Below are positions 50,609 through 59,004 of a DNA stretch of 64,000 bases, piece after piece. Made by a program: the position numbers and the translations under genes. Position 1 is the stretch's first letter; each line of letters opens with the position of its first letter. Source of the stretch: Lachnospiraceae bacterium XBD2001. Its GTDB lineage: Bacteria; Bacillota; Clostridia; Lachnospirales; Lachnospiraceae. The stretch lies in assembly GCA_900116395.1 (NCBI GenBank), contig FPAN01000008.1:62001-126000 (forward strand). The letters run 5' to 3'. The notes below the pieces were generated by a model. The model was not told where the DNA came from. It saw only the letters and a program-made list of their open reading frames with translations, and did not search any database.

Positions 50609-52272
50609 AATTCAATGCTCCCTCTTTTAGCTTTAACTATCGCAAGTTCTTCTGCTTTTGCTAATCGCTCGGCAAAGCCATCAAGTTCTTCTTTGATTTC
50701 ATCCTCATCAACCATATTGTATTCACCAAAGTCCACACACTTAATTTTGTGATGTTTTAATACTCGCTCGCACATATAACAAGGCGACCACCTAGAATAG
50801 ATTACAAATTCCGTATTATCCGGCTCGTTTTCATACCGCTGGACAAGGCGCCGCTCTGCGCATGAAAACATTCTGCGGTAGCGAGATGGTTTCCTTATAC
50901 CGTTCACCTTGCTCTCCCTATCAGCTTCTTTCTTAGTAATTACCCCATGTGGTCTAGCGGAAGTACTCCATCTATACTCGCTTTCTCCATACTCCGTCCT
51001 ATCTATTACCGTATAAGCGGTACCCTTAGCACACTTACTCATAAATATAGCCTTAACGCTATTATAAGTAAGATCCTTATTTCCGCAGATTGCAAGATAA
51101 TTTGTCCCTTTTCCATTAGTTAGAACAGCAAAGCATTTCTTTTTTATGTGACTATCATATCTCTCGTGCACAAATATTTTTCGTAGATATTGATCCCTAT
51201 ATAGAATGCTCTTAGCTCGCTCATATTCTTCTTCACCAGGACTCTTTATACCAGGACTTCCCATATAGCACATAAGCATATCACTATTTATTAAACTAAT
51301 CGTTTTTGACTGATTCTCATAGAATAATAAAGAAAGCGTTCTTAAAAGACTATGAAAAGACTCTTCACCCCCATCCATAGGCTCCCATAATTCCGGCGGT
51401 TGTGACTCCTTAATCCTTTTAATTTCTTCAGCAGATTTGTATTTTTCACCAGTTGAGCGAAAATAAAGCAATTCATTAAAATATAAAATAATCCATAACA
51501 GGTGGCCTATTGAACCAGCACGTTTACTTCTACAAAAAGAAAGAACCGCATTTAACGACTTTATAAAGCTCAACCATTCCTTGCGCTTCGATGGACAAAC
51601 CGACTTAGCATAATAAACTAGGTTTACAAACTCCTCAGAATCAGTAATATCATTATTAAGCCCACTTAAGGAATCATCATTTTTGTAATTATCGCCTTCT
51701 ACATATTCATTAACTAACTTGATAAAAGCGTAAAAAATGTTCTCTATTCTCTTTCGCACAGGATATATAGATTTTTCAATATTATCATCGCTCTTATTTT
51801 TTAAAGCTTTTCTCCAAAAATGTTCTACTAGGCTGTTTTTATATTCATTTTCATAGATTTTCCGGTTCGCATAATAGCGCTTTATCTCATTTATAAAGAA
51901 ACATTCTAATTCAACGAAGAACATTTCATTCCCTTCAAGTTTATGAAGCATATCTAAATTTACTTCGTTATGAGACTCGCTATTCATATATACAACTGCA
52001 TTGATAAAACTAGCTTCGCCATGTATGCTCGCTACTATACTTGCAATCTGTAAGAACTCTTCATCCGTCTCAGCAAATTCTTTTGGATTATTATTTGATT
52101 CATGCCGGCCACCCTGTTCCTGATGTTGTCCTTCTTCAGTATTTCGTCCTTTCTTTGGGTTATCGCACGTATCTAGATCATTCTCTGATTCATATAATAG
52201 ATTTCTATTATTTAGCGACTCTACAAACAGTTTCTCATCTATATATGTAACATTTTCCCCCATCTCATCCAT
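50605..52272 (-). CDS. Deaminase-fold protein with large N-terminal domain
   Basis: 555 residues from ATG 52272, which has AAGGAGGAG 12 bases upstream; ATG 52308 lacks a ribosome site. Residues 1-440 are an unrecognised helical domain. The C-terminus has the zinc motifs of cytidine deaminases: FSCAERRL (C-A-E near 471) and SPCYMCERVL (PCxxC near 496), preceded by GKGTNYLAICGNKDL. Cys rather than His in the first motif is seen in cytidine deaminase and some toxin or defence deaminases. Inferred: base deamination of a nucleotide or nucleic acid, perhaps in phage defence. First gene of the operon. Confidence 0.75.
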   Translation of the reverse strand: MDEMGENVTYIDEKLFVESLNNRNLLYESENDLDTCDNPKKGRNTEEGQHQEQGGRHESNNNPKEFAETDEEFLQIASIVASIHGEASFINAVVYMNSESHNEVNLDMLHKLEGNEMFFVELECFFINEIKRYYANRKIYENEYKNSLVEHFWRKALKNKSDDNIEKSIYPVRKRIENIFYAFIKLVNEYVEGDNYKNDDSLSGLNNDITDSEEFVNLVYYAKSVCPSKRKEWLSFIKSLNAVLSFCRSKRAGSIGHLLWIILYFNELLYFRSTGEKYKSAEEIKRIKESQPPELWEPMDGGEESFHSLLRTLSLLFYENQSKTISLINSDMLMCYMGSPGIKSPGEEEYERAKSILYRDQYLRKIFVHERYDSHIKKKCFAVLTNGKGTNYLAICGNKDLTYNSVKAIFMSKCAKGTAYTVIDRTEYGESEYRWSTSARPHGVITKKEADRESKVNGIRKPSRYRRMFSCAERRLVQRYENEPDNTEFVIYSRWSPCYMCERVLKHHKIKCVDFGEYNMVDEDEIKEELDGFAERLAKAEELAIVKAKRGSIEL

Positions 52273-52322
52273 ATTTACTATTAACTCCTCCTTATCATTC
52301 TCGTTCATAATAATAGCAAAAG

Positions 52323-52413
52323 GCTGCTGAGCGAACCCAGCAGCAAATATATAAAATGCGGGCAAGCTTCGCTTCAACCCGCGAATCGAATTAGGCCTCC
52401 ACCTCGTGGAGGG
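52323..52413 (-). promoter_or_regulatory. Leader with three hairpins before the deaminase-like gene
   Basis: Minus, in order: CCTCCAC-GAG-GTGGAGG (52413-52397), GCGGG...CCCGC, and GCTGCTGGG-TTCG-CTCAGCAGC (52344-52323) followed by CTTTTGC. The last is a terminator-like hairpin inside the 5' leader, so expression may be controlled by attenuation. Confidence 0.6.
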
Positions 52414-52463
52414 ATGTTGAGGTATTGAACATAAGCAACGCCTCCTTTCCTAATATCGATTCT

Positions 52464-52492
52464 ATTATAGGCGAATGTTGGGATTGCAACAA
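52464..52492 (-). promoter_or_regulatory. Promoter of the deaminase operon
   Basis: -35 TTGTTG (52492-52487), 17 bases, -10 TATAAT (52469-52464). Spacer CAATCCCAACATTCGCC differs in three positions from the spacer of the promoter at 42456-42484. Confidence 0.72.
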
Positions 52493-52494
52493 CG

Positions 52495-52530
52495 AAAAAA
52501 AGATCGCCCCCCTAGCAAAGTGACGATCAT
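52495..52530 (-). terminator. Rho-independent terminator of the nucleotidyltransferase gene
   Basis: Minus: GATCGTC...GGCGATC then TTTTTTT. Lies 100 bases past the stop at 52630; the bases between hold nothing recognisable. Confidence 0.65.
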
Positions 52531-52629
52531 TTTTATGATTAAAAAACCTTTTTGTATTCTTATTATGCTATCATTTGGGCATTATGCAATGCATCTCCTT
52601 AATGAACACTGTTCCATGTCCAAGAATCA

Positions 52630-53271
52630 TTAATTATGGTACCAATTAAAAACCTCACCAATTGTATACGCATAAATCGAACGAGATTTATTGTTTCGAT
52701 TGGTATTCTTATTCTTGTTCGAGATATATTGATCACGAACAACATCCCAATAATTATTCTCCTTTAGCCAATCAATCTTGTATGGCAAATCATAAAATGC
52801 ATTTTTTCTTTCCTCCCATACATAGGATTTGTCTTTCTTGCAGTTTTTAATATACCACTGATGCCAATCACCATCCTCATCTTCAAATTCGTCTACAATA
52901 GCAAAATCGCAACTATGCTTTATAGCAGCCTTTTTCTTATCGATAGCTTTAATCGTAAGTACGCTAGTACTGTCCTCCGCAGTTTTATAACCATAACTAG
53001 GCGCTATTTTATCCAACGACTTTTTTAATATCTTTCGAATATACGAAGGCTCATAGTCATCAACATCATCTATCCAGATGTCAACGTCAAAATCATATCC
53101 AACATTAGATTTTCTGTCTCGCGTAATCATATGGCGTGGTTCACTTCCAACAAATCGGAAATGAATATTTAATGTACCTCTTAGGTCACGCTGGACATCC
53201 TGAAGAATTAATACTACTTTTTTCTTTTCAGGCAAGTACTCTGCTCTTGCTACATACTCAAAATCATGCAT
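52630..53271 (-). CDS. Nucleotidyltransferase-fold protein
   Basis: 213 residues from ATG 53271 (GAAAGG upstream). Near residue 40 lies FVGSEPRHMITRDRKSNVGY followed by DFDVDIWIDD: the GS motif and D-x-D of the polymerase-beta/cGAS nucleotidyltransferase fold. A third acidic residue may be in CDFAIVDE. Shorter than CBASS cyclases (about 300-400) and without an effector beside it, so a CBASS call is not warranted. Could modify an RNA or small molecule. Confidence 0.7.
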   Translation of the reverse strand: MHDFEYVARAEYLPEKKKVVLILQDVQRDLRGTLNIHFRFVGSEPRHMITRDRKSNVGYDFDVDIWIDDVDDYEPSYIRKILKKSLDKIAPSYGYKTAEDSTSVLTIKAIDKKKAAIKHSCDFAIVDEFEDEDGDWHQWYIKNCKKDKSYVWEERKNAFYDLPYKIDWLKENNYWDVVRDQYISNKNKNTNRNNKSRSIYAYTIGEVFNWYHN

Positions 53272-53375
53272 AATCAAAACCTTTCTTCGCCCATGCCCTT
53301 CATCTAGTGTCCTCACTAAATCGTTTGATTGTATACCTGCCTCACGTACATGTCAATCCATAATTCATAGATTGC

Positions 53376-53410
53376 AAAAAAGCACTGGCCATGTACGGCT
53401 CCGTGCTTTT
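53376..53410 (-). terminator. Rho-independent terminator of the UDG-like gene
   Basis: Minus: AAAAGCACGGAGCC, loop GTACAT, GGCCAGTGCTTTTTT. Confidence 0.7.
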
Positions 53411-53454
53411 CTGCAGAAAGTGAGTAATACTATGAATAACAAAACAACACACTA

Positions 53455-54045
53455 CTATTTCAAGATATCTATAACTTCTCTTCGGTAATCTTCCTTTCCT
53501 ATGGTGTAGGAATAATGCTTTATCTGACGTATCTCGAATTCATCTTCAAGATAATCTCTTAACATCTTATATGTTTTGGAACCTAAAGCAACCAAAACAG
53601 GCTTGTCCCCCAAAAGGCTAATCTCGTATCGAAAGTCTTCAATATTTTGCTTTACAACATCTGGATTCTTCCGTAAGTAGGACTCTACCTTACCAGAATC
53701 AACCTCTTCATAATACTTGATTAAGTCCGTAATATAGCTGCCCCAATACTTCGTACCCTGCAGTGCAAATCTCAACTTATAGTCATTTTGATATGTATAA
53801 TTGCTATGAAAATTATACCAAGCATCTGTGCCCTGAGATACATCTCCATGCGTACTTGAAGCATTTAGCCCAACAAATACATATCCTGTATTAATGACTT
53901 TCAATAAATCCTTATTCTTGAACACAGATAAATCTGCCGTGTTCTTTTTAGGCTGTGCATTCGAATAATCCGTACTCCAAATTGCCCAGCTTGCCACTTT
54001 CCCATACTTCTTTTTCAAAAGATCATAATTCTTCTTACTAATCAT
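53455..54045 (-). CDS. Uracil-DNA-glycosylase-superfamily-like protein
   Basis: 196 residues. GYVFVGLNASSTHGDVSQGT near residue 54 resembles motif 1 of UDG-superfamily proteins (GxNP/AS), and VLVALGSKTYKMLRDYL with IKHYSY near the end resembles motif 2 with its His. Single domain. Function likely binding or excision of an altered base, but activity is not assured. GAGG ribosome site; 11 bases from the regulator stop upstream. Confidence 0.55.
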   Translation of the reverse strand: MISKKNYDLLKKKYGKVASWAIWSTDYSNAQPKKNTADLSVFKNKDLLKVINTGYVFVGLNASSTHGDVSQGTDAWYNFHSNYTYQNDYKLRFALQGTKYWGSYITDLIKYYEEVDSGKVESYLRKNPDVVKQNIEDFRYEISLLGDKPVLVALGSKTYKMLRDYLEDEFEIRQIKHYSYTIGKEDYRREVIDILK

Positions 54046-54056
54046 TTGTGACCTCC

Positions 54057-54890
54057 TTAGTCAAGCATGAACACATCTGGAAAATAATTACGGAAGATGT
54101 TACTCAGACTCTTTGCAAACTCTCTCAAATAAAAGTATTCCGCGCTAAATGGAATTTCATAATAACTTTCATCATCATCATACACATACGGAAAAATCTT
54201 TTTTATATATTCCCTTGCCATTTCTACCAATTCTTCATCATTATCCGTCAAGTAACATTGATACCCCATTCTAAGCAGACAACGAGCTGTAAAATAGTCC
54301 TCCGAACAAAACTCATCCCATTTTGAAGATACATCCGCAGTCATAACATTTTCCGTATAAGCAAGGATAATATCGTGAAGTTTTTGCGCTGTATCTGTTG
54401 TAATGTCCAATGCAGCTTTATCAATTTCCAAGTGGATCATTTGTAAGTATTCCATTGTATTTTTATCTTCTTGCTTATAATCACTTGTTTTACCGAATTC
54501 ACCAGATGCATACTTCTGTGCAAAATCCAACAGTGCCTGATAGATATGTTTAATAAACTCTCGCTCTACGTTATTTTCTATAGCCTGATTAACCATAATG
54601 TCTTTCTCCTTTTCATCTAACAATTCTGTTACATCATTTAATTCAAGGAACTCAGACAAGGCTTCTACTAAAACAATATCAACTGGCGCTTGGCCACCTT
54701 TCGAATACCATTTTCTTACGGTTTCATTTGAAACTCCAATAGCATCAGCACAATCATTGTAGAACTCTGCAAAGGTGTATTTTTCTCCAGTTTCATTTCT
54801 ATGTTCGTTAACCTTATTTCGAACTACCAATTGGAGTTTTTCTTTTGAAAACAAATATGTCTTAGCGTTTAGTATATATTCTTTTGCCAT
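54057..54890 (-). CDS. HTH-domain regulator
   Basis: 277 residues from ATG 54890 (GGAGG upstream). Helix-turn-helix at about 33-65 (FAEFYNDCADAIGVSNETVRKWYSKG, quoted in part) and a long all-helical C-terminal sensor region. Precedes the UDG-like gene by 11 bases, so both are likely one transcript and this may control it. Family not recognised beyond the HTH. Confidence 0.65.
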   Translation of the reverse strand: MAKEYILNAKTYLFSKEKLQLVVRNKVNEHRNETGEKYTFAEFYNDCADAIGVSNETVRKWYSKGGQAPVDIVLVEALSEFLELNDVTELLDEKEKDIMVNQAIENNVEREFIKHIYQALLDFAQKYASGEFGKTSDYKQEDKNTMEYLQMIHLEIDKAALDITTDTAQKLHDIILAYTENVMTADVSSKWDEFCSEDYFTARCLLRMGYQCYLTDNDEELVEMAREYIKKIFPYVYDDDESYYEIPFSAEYFYLREFAKSLSNIFRNYFPDVFMLD

Positions 54891-55003
54891 GTCGTGTTCC
54901 TCCATATAATCGCTATAGCTTTTATACTGTTATTCTAACAAACTCATTATTGAAATAAAGGCCTACCATTTTTTACCATAGTCGACCCCAAAATTCGTTT
55001 ATA

Positions 55004-55038
55004 AAAAAAGTTCCTATCTCCTTATGGAGTAGGAACTT
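55004..55038 (-). terminator. Rho-independent terminator of the Nmad3 gene
   Basis: Minus: AAGTTCCTACTCC, loop ATAA, GGAGATAGGAACTT then TTTTT. Starts 17 bases past the stop. Confidence 0.85.
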
Positions 55039-55055
55039 CATTTCTTATCTTCATT

Positions 55056-55865
55056 CTAATCAGCTATGATCGACTTCGCCCAAGCAGTACACTCATCAGA
55101 TTCAACCAATCCTAGTTCCTGCCAGATTCCAGCATAGTATATTCCTTCACTTGGATTCTTAGCAGAGTTATTTCTGCTGCTTAACACGTGATTCAAATCA
55201 TAAACGGAATTCATCTTCCACGTTGCCTTATTACAGTTTTCACGCGTTAGAACTCGTTTCTTATCAAAAGTTAATAACCCCGCTCCGGACTTACTCTTAT
55301 CAAATGACAACGTCTTAGATGCCTTAAAGATAACATTCGTGTTATTACATCTCCGCTGCTCACAAGCATGAGGATGCCACCACATCTTCTTAATCTCATC
55401 CGGATTATCAAGAATCTCTCCGACCTGTAAATACCCCCATATTACCTGCAAATCCTTGTCTTTGTAAAAGTCACCTGTTCTTCGTACATATTTATAATGG
55501 CCATCATCATTAATCACGTAATGAAAATTACCAAAGAACAAGAATAAATCGCCCTTCTCTATCCCTATGTTCTTCAAGTAACCTGCTGCCGCATCAATCT
55601 GCCCAAAAGCCGGTTCCCAGCCGTCAATCTTATTAATTCGACGATTCTCGTCTAAGTCAGGATCTACATGGCAGCTTTCTCCGCCCTTGTAATTTAAATC
55701 AGAAAGGATCTCCCTGTATGATGCTCCATTGTACTGAAGATCAGTGTATTTATCGCAATCATAACTAGGAATTGGAAACGAAATCATGGTCCCATCTTCA
55801 AATATAGGACTTACAATTCCGCCATTGGCAGAATCAAATCCCTTACGGCTCAATATTACTTTCAT
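55056..55865 (-). CDS. Nmad3 family nucleotide-modification-associated protein
   Basis: 269 residues. Opens MKVILSRKGFDSANGGIVSP, the hallmark of Nmad3 (nucleotide modification associated domain 3), and has CHVDPDLDENRR, GDLFLFFGNFHY and HPHACEQ. Nmad proteins occur in gene sets for modified DNA bases or defence; catalytic role unproven. Its ribosome site is a run of nine G directly before AAGAATG. Follows MazG by 22 bases. Confidence 0.75.
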   Translation of the reverse strand: MKVILSRKGFDSANGGIVSPIFEDGTMISFPIPSYDCDKYTDLQYNGASYREILSDLNYKGGESCHVDPDLDENRRINKIDGWEPAFGQIDAAAGYLKNIGIEKGDLFLFFGNFHYVINDDGHYKYVRRTGDFYKDKDLQVIWGYLQVGEILDNPDEIKKMWWHPHACEQRRCNNTNVIFKASKTLSFDKSKSGAGLLTFDKKRVLTRENCNKATWKMNSVYDLNHVLSSRNNSAKNPSEGIYYAGIWQELGLVESDECTAWAKSIIAD

Positions 55866-55869
55866 TCTT

Positions 55870-55878
55870 CCCCCCCCC
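55870..55878 (-). promoter_or_regulatory. Nine-G tract acting as ribosome site of Nmad3
   Basis: G9 then AAGA and ATG. A homopolymer at a ribosome site can change length by slippage and so alter translation (phase variation). Length variation is inferred, not seen. Confidence 0.4.
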
Positions 55879-55887
55879 GACGATTAA

Positions 55888-56208
55888 TTACAGCTCATCA
55901 TACTTCGCATTGCTTCCACGAGCCTTCTCCACCGGATACTTGGCCTCATTCTGAGTCATCTTCATATTGATGATTTCATCCGCATCGAAGCCCAGCTTAT
56001 CCAACAAGTTCTGGCAATACACCATTACATCCGCCAGTTCTTCCTTCACATGCTGTTCGTCGAACTGTTCGTTGTCCCATTGGAAGCACTCCAACAGTTC
56101 TGCAGCTTCAATCACGATGGACTTCGCCAAGTTGGACGGTGAATGGAACTGGTCCCAATCACGGTCCTCGGTAAATTTTCTAATACGGTCAATGGTTTCT
56201 TGTTTCAT
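55888..56208 (-). CDS. MazG-like nucleotide pyrophosphohydrolase
   Basis: 106 residues. EAAELLECFQWD and KEELADVMVYCQNL carry the ExxE...ExxD metal-binding pattern of the MazG/RS21-C6 family, which hydrolyses non-canonical or excess dNTPs. Upstream of Nmad3, probably cotranscribed. Confidence 0.9.
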   Translation of the reverse strand: MKQETIDRIRKFTEDRDWDQFHSPSNLAKSIVIEAAELLECFQWDNEQFDEQHVKEELADVMVYCQNLLDKLGFDADEIINMKMTQNEAKYPVEKARGSNAKYDEL

Positions 56209-56355
56209 ATCATTCCGTCCTTATGACTCTATTAGTCCTACTTTAAAACTACTATATTGTCTTCAACACTTACATTCTTTACCAACCTCAGCGTCTCATC
56301 CAACTATGCATAAATCGTTTTTCCCATACGCGAGAGCCCAAGAATCTCGATATTC

Positions 56356-56868
56356 TTAAGCAAAATCCATATGCTGTCTGCTTCCGAAGCCATCCTTCTT
56401 CAAATCAGAATCCAAATAATCATAAGAAGTCGGCACCACCTTAATCAGGTTCATGGCCTGGGGCAACTTCTTCATGGCTTCCACCGGAATCTTCTTGTGT
56501 TCCATCAGCTTCAGATACTCCTCTGAAAAAGGCTCCACCATAGATGCCACGCCCTGCACCTGCAGACTCTTCAACTGTCCGAATCCACCATATGGTTCGA
56601 ATATAGCAAGGCCTACATTCTTATTCTCCTTCAGACCTTTAAACTTCAGTCCACCTTCGGAGAAAAAGTAAAAGCAGCTATCCACATAGTTATATTCAAT
56701 CGGTGTATTACGCACCATATCTGCAGAAGCTGTCGCCAGCGCACAGGTATTATGGGCGCCGATGAAAGCCTCTATCTTTTCTTTTAACGCTGCCGGTTCC
56801 ATATGAACAGAGTCGCGGTCACGCTCTATCCAGTGGGATGCAGCTGCGTCGTAATCTAGTTGGTACAT
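56356..56868 (-). CDS. Pyridoxamine 5'-phosphate oxidase-like flavoprotein
   Basis: 170 residues. Split-barrel fold: ALATASADMVRNTPIEYNYV, CFYFFSEGGLKFKGLKENKN and LKSLQVQGVASMV match FMN-binding PNPOx-like proteins. Probably a flavin reductase or haem-binding protein; not the vitamin B6 enzyme itself. GGGGG ribosome site. The 147 bases to MazG hold no gene. Confidence 0.82.
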   Translation of the reverse strand: MYQLDYDAAASHWIERDRDSVHMEPAALKEKIEAFIGAHNTCALATASADMVRNTPIEYNYVDSCFYFFSEGGLKFKGLKENKNVGLAIFEPYGGFGQLKSLQVQGVASMVEPFSEEYLKLMEHKKIPVEAMKKLPQAMNLIKVVPTSYDYLDSDLKKDGFGSRQHMDFA

Positions 56869-56898
56869 GTGTTTTCCCCCTTATGTGTTTATAAGAAA

Positions 56899-59004
56899 CT
56901 AAATAACTCCCATCATCAACTCAATAAATGAATTAACAAAACCTATTTCAAACGGGATATTATTGTATGAAACATTACAATCTGGATTCTCCCCGCCTAA
57001 CATTGTTGGAATGGTATCATCTACACATGGTTCAATTCCCAGCTTATCAGTAAACGCCTCATTGACTTCATCTATCAAATCACCATACGCATCATATATT
57101 TCATCTTCAGTCATATCCTCAGATCCATAATATGGGTTAAATAACTCAGCGCCAATATTGAATGATTCGTCTCCATTAATAGTAATCTTCAAAGAACCAA
57201 ATACAGCACTATCGACATTAAGTCTATATTCTCCTTCATCTTCTTCAAATCCTGCTTTTAATAGTTCTTCAATGAAGGAATCTTTGCCGCATTCAAGTTT
57301 AGAAGCATCACTAGTATTTACAACATATAGTTTTTCAAAGATTTCTGCTCTGTCAACTTCACATATTTTCTCCCAAAAATCCTTAGTCTTACTTGCATCA
57401 GGAGTATACCCCTCCCTTTTGTAAGCATATGCATCATTCACCATGCCAGCAAAAGCTTCCATATATTTTTTTATATTAGCTAATAATTCATTGTTCTCCT
57501 TAAAATGAGTGTAGTCTACCTTATATTCATTTTGAGTATCATACTTTTGTCCCTGCATACATAATAAAACATACGAAATAAACGACCACCTATTATTAGC
57601 TAAAATAGAGTGCGTTTTTTCATCTGTAAATTCTTTAAGTGTTCTACTATAACTTTTATATAATTTAAAAACCCAAATAAGCTCATGATAGTATTTTAAA
57701 TACAATTCAGTTTGCTTTTCTTTTGAATCGGCATCCGAAAACTCATTTTTAAAATACTCATCTTTAAGATCTTCCTGGTTGATATCCTCCATATATAGTT
57801 TTGACGGACCATTATTCCTAGCTTCTGTAGGATGCATGAAACAAGTGTAAACAAGCTGTGCAAACAATGGTAATTGGATTGTATTCGAATAGTTTTCTTC
57901 ACCTCTTTTTATTATGTATAAGAAATCCTCATTTCGTGCTTCTCGTTCTTCCATATATGAATTAAATTTAGAAACAAATGGTGTCTGAAAAGCAATATCC
58001 TCTGCTTTAATCGGTTTTTGTCGATTTAATGCTATTGTTATTTTTCGTTTCATAACTCTATGATTTGTCGTTATGACACGAAGCAGCACTTTTGCATTAT
58101 CCTTTGCGTGATTCAATGTTTTTTGATCTATAGATTTATCGCCAAATATTCTTGCTGCTGTTGAAATAGTTTGAGCACCATTAATAACAGAAAAATCTAG
58201 TTTTCGATTATTCCACGAATCGGTAAATGTAATTTTTAAAGGATTTTCTAAACTAATATTACTTGTCTTATCGGTAACTATCGTTACTCCGTTATTATAA
58301 AACCAGAACATATCAGGCTCTTCAATCAATGTTTGCCTCATTGAATTTTCCAAACTAAGCTGATCACTTATTCCATATCTTAGATTACTTGAAAACAAAT
58401 CTTCACCAACTCTATTATATATATCAACAAGCTCTGATAATTTTACTATAAATAAGTATCCTTTAATATTTCCTTTATCTTCATCGCCAGATACTTTTAC
58501 ATTAAAATTAATGTTAGGTTCAGGGAAAATAATCGAATTCATTCGAACAACGCCAACTTCTATTGGTTTATTATCTAATGATGGTATGAACAATACATCA
58601 ATCGTTGCTTTTTTGGCGCTAATATTAGCATCTTTACATATTTGCGTTTTATACACACGTAAAACACTTGATAGTTCATTTCGCTCATGTAAACCTTCAA
58701 CAACACCTATCAATTGAATTCGATAGTCTTTTAATGACAAATTTGTATCCTTAATGTAAGAAACTATTCTTTGTTTTAACCTCTCTTCCGTCTCTGTTTC
58801 ATATCTAAAAATGAAAACAATCTTGTTAGCCTCTTCTTCCTTTTCATTAATCTCAATGTGTATAAAATCACTTTTTCTTTCCGCGAAACTAACTATCTTT
58901 TGTTTATTCTCATCAACAAAAAACGTATCATCTATTTCTTCCACGCAACGCAGTATTCTTTTCTCAAAGTCCTCAACCAGAGCCTTTTTCTCGCTTCTAT
59001 TCAT
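56899..59004 (-). CDS. AIPR-family abortive infection protein
   Basis: 701 residues from ATG 59004 (AAGGAGGA upstream). The AIPR domain is recognised by MFWFYNNGVTIV (about 240) and FSVINGAQTISTAARIFGD (about 268), plus IALNRQKPIKAED. AIPR proteins are linked to abortive phage infection and to restriction of modified-DNA systems. Its start overlaps the FRG stop (ATGAATAG), so translation is coupled. Last gene of the dnd-led transcript; likely effector or restriction component. Confidence 0.88.
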   Translation of the reverse strand: MNRSEKKALVEDFEKRILRCVEEIDDTFFVDENKQKIVSFAERKSDFIHIEINEKEEEANKIVFIFRYETETEERLKQRIVSYIKDTNLSLKDYRIQLIGVVEGLHERNELSSVLRVYKTQICKDANISAKKATIDVLFIPSLDNKPIEVGVVRMNSIIFPEPNINFNVKVSGDEDKGNIKGYLFIVKLSELVDIYNRVGEDLFSSNLRYGISDQLSLENSMRQTLIEEPDMFWFYNNGVTIVTDKTSNISLENPLKITFTDSWNNRKLDFSVINGAQTISTAARIFGDKSIDQKTLNHAKDNAKVLLRVITTNHRVMKRKITIALNRQKPIKAEDIAFQTPFVSKFNSYMEEREARNEDFLYIIKRGEENYSNTIQLPLFAQLVYTCFMHPTEARNNGPSKLYMEDINQEDLKDEYFKNEFSDADSKEKQTELYLKYYHELIWVFKLYKSYSRTLKEFTDEKTHSILANNRWSFISYVLLCMQGQKYDTQNEYKVDYTHFKENNELLANIKKYMEAFAGMVNDAYAYKREGYTPDASKTKDFWEKICEVDRAEIFEKLYVVNTSDASKLECGKDSFIEELLKAGFEEDEGEYRLNVDSAVFGSLKITINGDESFNIGAELFNPYYGSEDMTEDEIYDAYGDLIDEVNEAFTDKLGIEPCVDDTIPTMLGGENPDCNVSYNNIPFEIGFVNSFIELMMGVI

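Noticed and set aside
52630..53271. CBASS cyclase
   Set aside because: The protein is too short and no effector, ubiquitin-like or HORMA partner is adjacent; only the nucleotidyltransferase fold can be claimed.
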